Positions 8,681 through 16,106 of a stretch of 64,000 bases of DNA are shown here, piece after piece (position 1 is the stretch's first letter; each line of letters begins with the position of its first letter). The notes beneath the pieces are model-generated. The model saw only the letters and a list, made by a program, of their open reading frames with translations, searched no databases and was not told where the DNA came from. The DNA comes from Bacillota bacterium (GTDB lineage Bacteria; Bacillota; Clostridia; Lachnospirales; Lachnospiraceae): NCBI GenBank assembly GCA_023439125.1, contig JAEXOU010000009.1, positions 62,001 through 126,000 on the forward strand. The letters are read 5' to 3'. The translations under genes and the position numbers were made by a program.

Positions 8681-9313
8681 ATGAAAGTTAAGACGATTAT
8701 GATTCCATATGTTGACTTGAAATGTATTTCAATTAGTAATACAATAGAGGAAGCGCTCGCATTGATTGATGAACATCAGCTATTATCAATGCCAGTAGTT
8801 GATGAAAAGATTTTTATAGGTGCATTATCAAAACAGCATATCTTCGAAGAGTATTTTCGAAACTACACCGGAACAAAGGAAGAATTTTTGCAAAGAAGAG
8901 TTAACGAATTAATGGGTGTGAAGCTGATTAGTGTCACTGAAGATACTACAATTGAAGAGGCAGCAGCATTATTCATAGCTTCCAAATTCCGTTTTATACC
9001 TGTGTTAAATAGGTCGGATGAATTAGCTGGTATTGTAACCCAACAAGCAATATTTAAAGAGTATCAAAAACTGTTTGGTAAGGATTTCGATACATTTACA
9101 ATATACTCTTATGATTATAAGGGAACATTGGCAAAGATAGCTGAGACAATAGCAAAACATGATGGTAATATAAAAAATATAGTAATAATTAATACAGAAA
9201 CTATGGGCTTACAAGAAATATTTGTCCGGGTTGAGTGCGAAGATTTTGATGAAATCACAAAAGCTCTTACAAAGAAGGGGTTTGATGTAAGAGTAAATAA
9301 TAAAAGATTGTAA
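8681..9313 (+). CDS. CBS-pair and ACT domain protein (AcuB-like)
   Basis: A 210-residue cytoplasmic protein. Two CBS motifs form a pair (about residues 1-60 and 72-130), followed by an ACT domain (about 137-208, starting TIYSYDYKGTLAKIAETIA). CBS pairs commonly bind adenosine nucleotides and ACT domains bind amino acids. The architecture resembles AcuB-like proteins of Firmicutes, whose biochemical role is not settled. Transcribed divergently from argH. A regulatory sensor role is inferred. Confidence 0.82.
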   Translation: MKVKTIMIPYVDLKCISISNTIEEALALIDEHQLLSMPVVDEKIFIGALSKQHIFEEYFRNYTGTKEEFLQRRVNELMGVKLISVTEDTTIEEAAALFIASKFRFIPVLNRSDELAGIVTQQAIFKEYQKLFGKDFDTFTIYSYDYKGTLAKIAETIAKHDGNIKNIVIINTETMGLQEIFVRVECEDFDEITKALTKKGFDVRVNNKRL

Positions 9314-9318
9314 TCATA

Positions 9319-9355
9319 AAAGAGTGCTGCTGAATTATTGCAACACTCTTTTATA
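9319..9355 (+). terminator. Terminator of the CBS-ACT gene
   Basis: Stem arms AAAGAGTG and CACTCTTT, broken by an internal loop, with a short T-rich 3' end. It lies six bases after the stop codon. Confidence 0.7.
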
Positions 9356-9369
9356 TGTGGTAAGATTCA

Positions 9370-9632
9370 GGTGTCAAAAGTCCTTAAGAAAAAAGTCTGA
9401 CGTCATTTTGCACAAGGAAATGCAAGGAGTATGGGATGCCAAACATAATTTATCCGCAACACGCTTTCGCTTGAATGAAGTTCGTAACGGTACATAAGGG
9501 ACTAAAATACAGGCCCTAAGTACCGACGACTTCATAACAGTATGCTCCTAAATTATGTTTGTCATCCCATTTTTAGCGAGTCTATATATGTGCAAAATGA
9601 CGTATGAAATTATGGAAAGTACTTTTGCACCC
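9370..9632. repeat. Full hairpin repeat copy
   Basis: The clearest complete copy of the dispersed repeat. It starts GGTGTCAAAAG and ends CTTTTGCACC, giving terminal inverted repeats. Nested arms bracket an inner GGTACATAAGGG/GGCCCTAAGTACC stem. The flank on the left, GATTCA, also flanks the copy ending at 24878. The remaining bases, 9633-9809, hold no gene that I can support. Confidence 0.85.
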
Positions 9633-9809
9633 TAATCATAATAAAAAGTTCTCGAACTTTCTATTACACAAAAGAAGTGTCCGAAAGAAAGGACGCTATG
9701 ATGCACACAAGCGCGATAGAAGGATGTCGCTTAACAATATAAAGCTTACGGCATATTTTAATATGTATGAGTAATAATAAAAGACAAATACGTAAAAGAA
9801 GGGTTTATT

Positions 9810-10697
9810 ATGATAAATTTTAGAGCAATAGAATTAACTGATAGAGAATGGGTTGAGGAGATATTAAAGAAAGCTAATTTGATGGGGTGTGAATATACCT
9901 TTGTTAATAATTTTATTTGGGGCGCACAGTATCACCTCGAAATTGCGAATGTAAATGGTTTTTATTGTACAAGAAGTGGGTTAGATACTGTTGAATATGG
10001 CTTTCCAATTGGAGAAGGTAACTTAGCAGAGGTTATTCAATTATTAGAAGAAGACGCTAATGAAAGAAATGTTCCTTTCGTTATGAAAGGATTGTTGTCA
10101 GAACATATAACATTATTGGATCTTGTCTGTCCGGGAAAGTTTGAATTTACAAGTTCTAGAGACGATAGTGATTATGTTTATTCGGTTCAAAAATTATCGA
10201 CACTTTCTGGGAAAAAACTTCATGGGAAACGCAACCATATTGCTAGATTTAAAGACAATGAAGACTGGCAGTATGAGAGACTTACACAAGATAATATGAA
10301 AGACTGTCTTGCCATGAATGATAAATGGTGTCAACATAATAGATGTATGGAAAGTGTTTCATTAAGACATGAAGCATGTGCAGTGAAGATATCATTACGA
10401 TATTTTGAAGAATTGAAGCTAGTCGGTGGTTTATTACGATTAAATGGTGAAGTAGTTGCTTATACGATAGGTGAGCCACTATGTGACAATACATTTGTAA
10501 TTCATATTGAAAAGGCATTTTCTGATATTCAGGGAGCATACCCGATGATTAATCAGCAGTTTGTACTTCATGAATGTCAGGATTTTGAATATGTAAATCG
10601 TGAAGAGGATCTTGGAGAGGAAGGCTTACGTAAAGCAAAACTTTCTTATTATCCTGAGATTTTACTTGAAAAGTATAGAGCAATCAAAAGAGGATAA
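9810..10697 (+). CDS. DUF2156 (phosphatidylglycerol lysyltransferase C-terminal-like) protein
   Basis: A 295-residue soluble protein matching the DUF2156 family, the double-GNAT domain found at the C terminus of MprF lysyl-phosphatidylglycerol synthases. Diagnostic features are the N-terminal TYTFVNNFIW-like stretch (here CEYTFVNNFIWG, residues 27-38) and the mid-protein GKKLHGKRNHIARF. It lacks the membrane flippase part of MprF, so aminoacyl-lipid synthesis cannot be assumed. It is followed six bases later by a GNAT acetyltransferase gene, and the two probably form an operon. Confidence 0.85.
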   Translation: MINFRAIELTDREWVEEILKKANLMGCEYTFVNNFIWGAQYHLEIANVNGFYCTRSGLDTVEYGFPIGEGNLAEVIQLLEEDANERNVPFVMKGLLSEHITLLDLVCPGKFEFTSSRDDSDYVYSVQKLSTLSGKKLHGKRNHIARFKDNEDWQYERLTQDNMKDCLAMNDKWCQHNRCMESVSLRHEACAVKISLRYFEELKLVGGLLRLNGEVVAYTIGEPLCDNTFVIHIEKAFSDIQGAYPMINQQFVLHECQDFEYVNREEDLGEEGLRKAKLSYYPEILLEKYRAIKRG

Positions 10698-10703
10698 CAA
10701 ATT

Positions 10704-11555
10704 ATGATTGAAATTGCAAGTCACGAGATGATTCCAAGATTAAAAGAGATTTGGAAAAAATGTTTTCATGATGAAGACTCGTATATTGATTTTTATTATC
10801 GAGAAAAGTTTCCTCAAGTAGAAACATTCGTACAAACAATCGATGGAAATCCTGTTGCTATGGCAACTCTGATACCAGGGGAAATCTCAAACGAACAAAC
10901 GACGATAAAAATACGCTATGTTTATGCTGTAGCAACGGATCCAATCTGGCGGGGAAAGGGACTGGCATCTGAATTGCTACGTTATATTAATGCTCGTGTC
11001 GGAAAGGAGTATCAAGGTACTATTTTAGTACCTGCCTCCAAAGAACTTTTTGACTATTATGCAAATTTAGGTTATCAGATTGCGTGTAATAAAAAGGTAG
11101 TTCACCTATCGATGGAAGACCAATTTATGAGAGAGCATAGGAAAGAAATTGATGTGAAGTTTGGAGAACTTTTAGCGACAGAACTATATCATATGAGGGA
11201 ACAGCGATTTTCTAAGATTGGTTATGTAAAGTGGGATGTTGAGGCTCTTGATTATGTTATGAGAGAATGGCAACTTTGTAAAGGTAAGGTAATAAAAGTT
11301 GAAACATTGAATGAAACGGGAAGCTTGTTCTACTTCTATGATCCCAATCATAAAGTATTATATGTAAAGGAAACGACTTTAACTCACAATGCTCTTAGAC
11401 AAGCATTAATTAAGCTGGCAGAATCGCACCAGATCAATCAGATTGAATTGGTTGAACAAGTTGATAGTGAATTGGATGGTGTAATCTTACCATATATGAT
11501 GGTTTATGGAGATGAAATCTCTTCGCTAAACTATGCTAATTTCGTAAAAGACTAG
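10704..11555 (+). CDS. GNAT-family N-acetyltransferase
   Basis: A 283-residue protein whose first ~130 residues form a GNAT domain. VYAVATDPIWRGKGLASELL (about 75-94) carries the RGKGLA pyrophosphate-binding loop for acetyl-CoA. The C-terminal half (about 140-283) has no motif I recognise and may set the substrate. It begins six bases after the DUF2156 gene, suggesting cotranscription. The acceptor molecule is unknown. Confidence 0.82.
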   Translation: MIEIASHEMIPRLKEIWKKCFHDEDSYIDFYYREKFPQVETFVQTIDGNPVAMATLIPGEISNEQTTIKIRYVYAVATDPIWRGKGLASELLRYINARVGKEYQGTILVPASKELFDYYANLGYQIACNKKVVHLSMEDQFMREHRKEIDVKFGELLATELYHMREQRFSKIGYVKWDVEALDYVMREWQLCKGKVIKVETLNETGSLFYFYDPNHKVLYVKETTLTHNALRQALIKLAESHQINQIELVEQVDSELDGVILPYMMVYGDEISSLNYANFVKD

Positions 11556-11613
11556 AGAAAAACACAACGAAAGTCCATGAAACCCTTGAAAAACGTGGGG
11601 GTTGTTCCAGTGG

Positions 11614-11642
11614 TTGACAAAGAATAGATTATCTGGTAAAAT
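11614..11642 (+). promoter_or_regulatory. Promoter of the wall hydrolase gene
   Basis: TTGACA at 11614-11619, a 17-base spacer and TAAAAT at 11637-11642: a near-consensus vegetative sigma-factor promoter. About 95 bases of leader follow before the ATG at 11738. Confidence 0.7.
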
Positions 11643-11737
11643 TACTTTGTAATATTTCTGTAATAATTATGAGATAGTTCCTTCATGAATGGTTTACCAT
11701 ACATGAAGAAATAAATCGAAAGGAATTAGGTAAGAAT

Positions 11738-13054
11738 ATGAAAACAAAGAATAAGGTTACAACAACTTTAATCGTTGGCTTCCTTTTATTTTTTGCAACC
11801 GTGGGAACGTCTTTCTACATAACAAAAAACAAAGCAAACAACGAGTCAGTTGAAGTAGCTGCAGATACTCAGCCAGAAGATACAATTGGTGATTCTGACT
11901 TGGTAGCTGCTAAAGTTAATCCTTATGCTACAACAAGAGTACTAGATAGTGTTACAGCAAAAGGATTATTGGAACAAGAAACAGAGGCTAGCATCGATGA
12001 AGAGGTTGAGTTATTCGAAGAGTTTAATGATGAGGAACTAAATGAAGAAGTAGAAGTTGATTCTATGGAATTGGTAGAGGAAGTAGCTTTAGATTCAGTG
12101 GAAGCTATGATTACTTCAACATTAAGTTTAGCTGAACTAGATGTAGAATTTAATAAAGTACTTCCTAAGGTGAATGAATTTTTAAATATTCGTAGTGAAG
12201 CAAAACAAGACGCCGAGGTTGTTGGAAAGCTCTACAAAAACTCTTATGCAGAAGTAGTGGATAAAGGGGAAGAATGGACAAAGATTAAGTCAGGCTTGGT
12301 TGAAGGCTATGTTAACAATGAATATCTTTACTTTGATGACGAGGCAGTTACAATCGCAAAGAGTTTAGATGCATTTAAGGCAGAAGTTACCGCTGGCTCT
12401 GTCAATGTTAGAACAAAGCCTACAACTGATAGTGAGATCTTAAGTAAGGCAAGCAAAGGTGATACGTATACTCATGTACCTGAGATGGACCGAGACGGTT
12501 GGACTGCAATTATGTATAATGAGGAAGGCACTTTAGCATATATCTCCAATGAGTTTATTGAAACGAAGTTCTCATTAAAAACCGCAGTGAGCAAGGCGGA
12601 AGAAGAGAAAGCTGCAAAAGAAGCAGAAATAGCAAAATCATTACAGGAAGCAAAGAAACATAAACCAAAGACAACCAATCGAGAGCCAATTACAGTATCT
12701 GATGACGATATCTTTTTATTGGCAACCGTAGTTGCAATGGAAGCTGGTGGCGAGTCTTACGAGGGACAGTTAGCAGTGGCAAATGTTGTAATTAATCGAA
12801 TGTTAGATGGGTACTGGGGAAAGACAATAAAGTCAGTTGTTTATGCACCTGGGCAGTTTTCTGGGGCTAATTCGGGAAGAATTGAGCAATACTCAAAACG
12901 AGTTACAGAAAGTAATAAAAGGGCTGCGATTGAAGCGCTTGCAGGTAATAATAACATAGGCAATTATATGTATTTTATTATGAAAAGCAGAGCAAATTAC
13001 TCTAGCTATAAGAAATATTACGTTCTAGGTTGTCATTGCTTCTACGCAAGATAA
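11738..13054 (+). CDS. Membrane-anchored cell wall hydrolase: two SH3 domains plus SleB/CwlJ-type domain
   Basis: A 438-residue exported protein. An N-terminal hydrophobic anchor spans about 9-28. An acidic linker (80-125) follows, then two bacterial SH3-type domains (about 145-198 and 218-275, with LNIRSEAK and VNVRTKPT openings), a Lys/Ala-rich helix (285-310), and a C-terminal hydrolase_2 domain (about 322-438) with the AMEAGGES motif including Glu335. SleB/CwlJ enzymes cut peptidoglycan, classically spore cortex, but SH3-bearing forms also act in vegetative walls. It stands alone, with its own promoter and terminator. Confidence 0.9.
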   Translation: MKTKNKVTTTLIVGFLLFFATVGTSFYITKNKANNESVEVAADTQPEDTIGDSDLVAAKVNPYATTRVLDSVTAKGLLEQETEASIDEEVELFEEFNDEELNEEVEVDSMELVEEVALDSVEAMITSTLSLAELDVEFNKVLPKVNEFLNIRSEAKQDAEVVGKLYKNSYAEVVDKGEEWTKIKSGLVEGYVNNEYLYFDDEAVTIAKSLDAFKAEVTAGSVNVRTKPTTDSEILSKASKGDTYTHVPEMDRDGWTAIMYNEEGTLAYISNEFIETKFSLKTAVSKAEEEKAAKEAEIAKSLQEAKKHKPKTTNREPITVSDDDIFLLATVVAMEAGGESYEGQLAVANVVINRMLDGYWGKTIKSVVYAPGQFSGANSGRIEQYSKRVTESNKRAAIEALAGNNNIGNYMYFIMKSRANYSSYKKYYVLGCHCFYAR

Positions 13055-13123
13055 TTGAAAAATATTTAGACAAATTGATTGTTTATTAAATAAAAAACGA
13101 TATAAAGGTTTACTTCAAAAACT

Positions 13124-13181
13124 GGGAGCTGTTACAAAAATAATTTTCATCTGTAAATTATATTTTGCAACAGCTCCCTTT
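13124..13181 (+). terminator. Strong terminator after the wall hydrolase gene
   Basis: GGGAGCTGTT pairs with AACAGCTCCC (extended by flanking A/T bases), with a loop of about 30 bases and TTTTAAATTT downstream. Confidence 0.75.
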
Positions 13182-13184
13182 TAA

Positions 13185-13246
13185 ATTTATCTGCAACACG
13201 CTTTCGCTTGAATGAAGTTCGTAACGGTACATAAGGGCCTAAAAAG
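13185..13246. repeat. Hairpin repeat remnant upstream of enolase
   Basis: About 60 bases match the left inner arm of the dispersed repeat (GCAACACGCTTTCGCTTGAA ... GGTACATAAGGGCCTAAAA). The right arm is missing, so this is a deletion product. Bases 13247-13357 then lead into enolase with no clear promoter. Confidence 0.75.
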
Positions 13247-13357
13247 AAACAAAAGTTATGGTATAAATAGTATCAAAAAGGACATTAATAAAACTTATAA
13301 ACAGCTTACTTGTTATTGTAAATTAAATTATGTTTGTGGAAAGGATGATACTAATTT

Positions 13358-14671
13358 ATGAAACATATGGTTAGCATTGAAAAAGTAAAAGGTAGAGAAA
13401 TTCTTGATTCTAGAGGTAACCCAACCGTAGAGGCAGAAGTAATCTTAAGCGATGGAAGTGTTGGAAGGGCGGCGGCACCATCTGGCGCTTCTACAGGTGC
13501 ATTTGAAGCTGTTGAATTAAGAGATGGAGATAAAAACCGTTATCTCGGAAATGGTGTAAAAAATGCAGTGGATCATGTAAAAAGAGAATTAGCTGAGGCA
13601 GTGATTGGAAGAAATCCATTTAATCAAGTGGAAGTTGATGCGGCTATGATTGCAGCAGATGGTACGCTAAATAAAGGTCATCTTGGGGCTAATGCAATTC
13701 TCGCAGTAAGCCTTGCAAATGCAAAAGCAGCAGCAATTTCCTGTGGATTACCACTTTATCAATACCTTGGTGGTACGAATGCAAGAACCTTACCAGTTCC
13801 AATGATGAACATTATCAATGGAGGTAAGCATGCTGATTCGAGCCTTAATATTCAAGAATTTATGATTATGCCGGTTGGGGCAAGAACATTTAGTGATGCA
13901 CTAGAAAGGAGCACAACAGTATTTCATACCTTAAAGAAATTACTTAAGAGTAATAACTATGTTACTGCTGTTGGTGATGAAGGTGGTTTTGCGCCTAAAT
14001 TTGAGTCAGATGAACAAGCCTTAATGTATATTATGGAAGCAATTAATAAAGCAGGATATACTCCTGGAAGCGATTTCTATATTGCAATGGATGCGGCAGC
14101 GACAGAAATGTATGAGGAAGCTAAGAAAGTAGGAAAAGAAGGTAGTTATTTGTTCTGGAAATCAGGAGAGTTAAAGTCTGTAGATCAGATGATTGATTAC
14201 TGGGAAGGACTTTGTGATAAATACCCGATTCTTTCATTAGAAGATGGTTTAGCAGAAGAGGATTGGGAAGGATGGGCGAAGTTAACTAATCGATTGGGAA
14301 ATCGAATTCAATTAGTTGGTGATGATTTATTTGTTACAAATACAAACCGTATCTCAAAAGGAATTAAAGAAGAGGTTTCCAATTCTGTATTAATAAAATT
14401 CAATCAAATTGGATCCTTAACAGAAACGCTTAATGCGATTGAGATGGCAAAAAATCAATCCTGGACTGCAATAATCTCTCATCGTTCTGGAGAAACAGAA
14501 GATGTTACAATAGCTGACATCGCAGTAGCTACCAATGCTGGTCAGATCAAGACAGGAGCACCAAGCCGTAGTGATCGTGTTGCAAAATACAATCAGTTGT
14601 TGCGTATTGAACAAGAACTTGGCATGTCTGCAGTTTATCCAGGGAAAAAAGCTTTTAAAGTCTTACTTTAG
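13358..14671 (+). CDS. eno: Enolase
   Basis: A 437-residue glycolytic enolase converting 2-phosphoglycerate to phosphoenolpyruvate. It has the N-terminal GREILDSRGNPTVEAEV, the substrate-loop GASTGAFEA, GDEGGFAP near 207, metal-ligand regions SLEDGLAEEDW and VGDDLFVTN, and the C-terminal LIKFNQIGSLTET and SHRSGETED. The signature reads LIKFNQ where most enolases have LIKVNQ. The ATG at 13358 follows GGAAAGGATG; an internal ATG at 13367 would give the common start MVSIEKV. Both are possible. It is monocistronic; other glycolytic genes are not nearby. Confidence 0.97.
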   Translation: MKHMVSIEKVKGREILDSRGNPTVEAEVILSDGSVGRAAAPSGASTGAFEAVELRDGDKNRYLGNGVKNAVDHVKRELAEAVIGRNPFNQVEVDAAMIAADGTLNKGHLGANAILAVSLANAKAAAISCGLPLYQYLGGTNARTLPVPMMNIINGGKHADSSLNIQEFMIMPVGARTFSDALERSTTVFHTLKKLLKSNNYVTAVGDEGGFAPKFESDEQALMYIMEAINKAGYTPGSDFYIAMDAAATEMYEEAKKVGKEGSYLFWKSGELKSVDQMIDYWEGLCDKYPILSLEDGLAEEDWEGWAKLTNRLGNRIQLVGDDLFVTNTNRISKGIKEEVSNSVLIKFNQIGSLTETLNAIEMAKNQSWTAIISHRSGETEDVTIADIAVATNAGQIKTGAPSRSDRVAKYNQLLRIEQELGMSAVYPGKKAFKVLL

Positions 14672-14871
14672 TTTTTATTACCTAACTTATAGGGTTCTAC
14701 CTGTTTGGTTCTATAGTATTTACAAACTTTTCCACTTGACATACAGATGGAATCCTTACCACCACATAAGTCTTTATCTTGTGAGTATTTCATGTTATCA
14801 TATAATCTATGATTTTCACCGTATGTAATATCGTATGGTAAAATAGGGGTATATTCTTCTTTTTTACTCAT
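14668..14871 (-). CDS. Small cysteine-containing protein, function unknown
   Basis: 67 residues, hydrophilic, with four cysteines in the C-terminal half (C36, C43, C50 and nearby spacing CGGKDSIC..GKVCKYY). I do not recognise the family. The evidence for a real gene is a textbook AGGAGGGA ribosome site 6-7 bases before the ATG on the minus strand, and a position between convergent eno and a divergent start. The cysteine spacing would allow metal binding, but no known motif is met. Its 3' end overlaps the last 4 bases of eno. Confidence 0.6.
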   Translation of the reverse strand: MSKKEEYTPILPYDITYGENHRLYDNMKYSQDKDLCGGKDSICMSSGKVCKYYRTKQVEPYKLGNKN

Positions 14872-14948
14872 ATGATTCCCTCCTTTTTAAGCTATTTTAC
14901 ACCAAAGAATGGAAAATGACAAGAAGTGGTTTGCTTATTTTTTATATG

Positions 14949-14957
14949 TGTTATAAT
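14949..14957 (+). promoter_or_regulatory. Extended -10 promoter for the ywlG-like gene
   Basis: TGTTATAAT at 14949-14957 is an extended -10 element with perfect TATAAT. A weak TTGCTT lies 15 bases upstream of the hexamer. The leader to the preferred ATG is about 50 bases. Confidence 0.6.
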
Positions 14958-15010
14958 ACTTTGTAAAAAAGATAGGTGATACATTCTTGTTAAAGAAAGG
15001 ACATGGTAAT

Positions 15011-15565
15011 ATGTTGAATGAAATAGAAGAAAGTGCTAGAAAGGCAATCACAGAATTAATTGAGGTTGGTTGTTTAAAAGAACATCAGATCGTAGTTGTT
15101 GGCTGTTCTTCTAGTGAAATCATGGGAGAAAAAATCGGTACAAATTCAGTGATGGAAGCCGCAGAGTCTGTTTATCGGGGAATTATGCCAGTACTAAAAG
15201 AAAAGAATATATATTTAGCTGCTCAGTGCTGTGAACATTTGAACCGTTGTATTATTATTGAGGAAGAAGCCCGAAGAGAATATGGATATGAAGAGGTTAA
15301 TGCAGTACCTCATCCACATGCAGGTGGTTCTTTTGCAACGTGTGTTTACGCTAATATGAAGGAGCCGGTTGCAGTCGAAGAGATCAAAGCTCATGCAGGA
15401 ATCGATATTGGTGATACTTTGATTGGTATGCATCTTAAGGCAGTCGCTGTTCCAGTTCGTTTGAGTATAAAAAAGATTGGGGAAGCAAATCTTGTTTGTG
15501 CAAGAACGAGACCTAAATTTATTGGTGGTGAACGTGCTTTGTATAAAATCAAAGGGGAAAGATAA
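15011..15565 (+). CDS. ywlG: YwlG/TIGR01440 family protein (DUF436)
   Basis: 184 residues from the ATG at 15011, preferred because AAAGAAAGG precedes it at good spacing; the frame is open from a TTG at 14987. Conserved family features are VVGCSSSEIMGE, QCCEHLNRC, VPHPHAGGSFA and GMHLKAVAVPVR. The family is widespread in Firmicutes and often close to glycolytic or ribose-phosphate isomerase genes, but its activity is not established. It is followed after 2 bases by the thioesterase gene, so the two are cotranscribed. Confidence 0.87.
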   Translation: MLNEIEESARKAITELIEVGCLKEHQIVVVGCSSSEIMGEKIGTNSVMEAAESVYRGIMPVLKEKNIYLAAQCCEHLNRCIIIEEEARREYGYEEVNAVPHPHAGGSFATCVYANMKEPVAVEEIKAHAGIDIGDTLIGMHLKAVAVPVRLSIKKIGEANLVCARTRPKFIGGERALYKIKGER

Positions 15566-15567
15566 TT

Positions 15568-16017
15568 ATGGGGATAATGAACAAGATTCATTCATATGAG
15601 CATAGAGCACAGTATTACGAAACTGATCAGATGGGCTGCGTACACCACTCAAATTATATTCGTTGGTTTGAGGAAGCACGAACAGATTTACTAAATCAGG
15701 CAGGTTTTAGTTATAAGAGAATGGAAGAAGAAGGTCTTATGTGCCCTGTTCTGAATGTGTACGCAGAATATAAGTCGATGGTGCATTATCAGGATGTCGT
15801 TGAGATCAGTTCCAAGATTACAGCATTTAATGGAATCAAATTTACAGTTGAATATACAGTAACAGATAAAGAAACAAAGGAAGTTCGAACCGTCGGTAAA
15901 AGTGAACATTGTATCCTTAATCACGAATTTAAACCAATACGTTTGCAAAAAGAAAACAAAGAAGTATATGATTTATTCATGGAATTAAATCAATCTGACG
16001 TTATTTCGCATAAATAA
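15568..16017 (+). CDS. Hot-dog fold acyl-CoA thioesterase (YbgC/FadM-like)
   Basis: 149 residues with the 4-hydroxybenzoyl-CoA-thioesterase-type signature YETDQMGCVHHSNYIRWFEEAR at about 17-38, containing the catalytic Asp of the TDQMG motif. Members hydrolyse acyl-CoA or aryl-CoA thioesters as homotetramers; the preferred chain is unknown. It starts two bases after the ywlG-like stop. An alternative internal start at MNKIHS (15577) is possible. The downstream terminator at 16075 is shared with the P-ATPase on the opposite strand. Confidence 0.85.
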   Translation: MGIMNKIHSYEHRAQYYETDQMGCVHHSNYIRWFEEARTDLLNQAGFSYKRMEEEGLMCPVLNVYAEYKSMVHYQDVVEISSKITAFNGIKFTVEYTVTDKETKEVRTVGKSEHCILNHEFKPIRLQKENKEVYDLFMELNQSDVISHK

Positions 16018-16073
16018 ATGTTATGAGTATGTGATGACAAACATATCCCATTTTTAGTAAGTCTATTTATGTA
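16018..16073. repeat. Hairpin repeat remnant
   Basis: Contains GATGACAAACATA joined directly to TCCCATTTTTAGTAAGTCTAT. The two outer arms of the dispersed repeat are brought together by an internal deletion of roughly 190 bases. Confidence 0.65.
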
Positions 16074-16074
16074 G

Positions 16075-16106
16075 GCAAAGCGTCCCCAAAAGGACGCTTT
16101 GCTTTT
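16075..16106. terminator. Bidirectional terminator
   Basis: Perfect 11-bp stem GCAAAGCGTCC / GGACGCTTTGC with a 6-base loop, TTTT on the plus side and A-rich sequence on the other. It lies between the convergent thioesterase and P-ATPase genes. Confidence 0.85.
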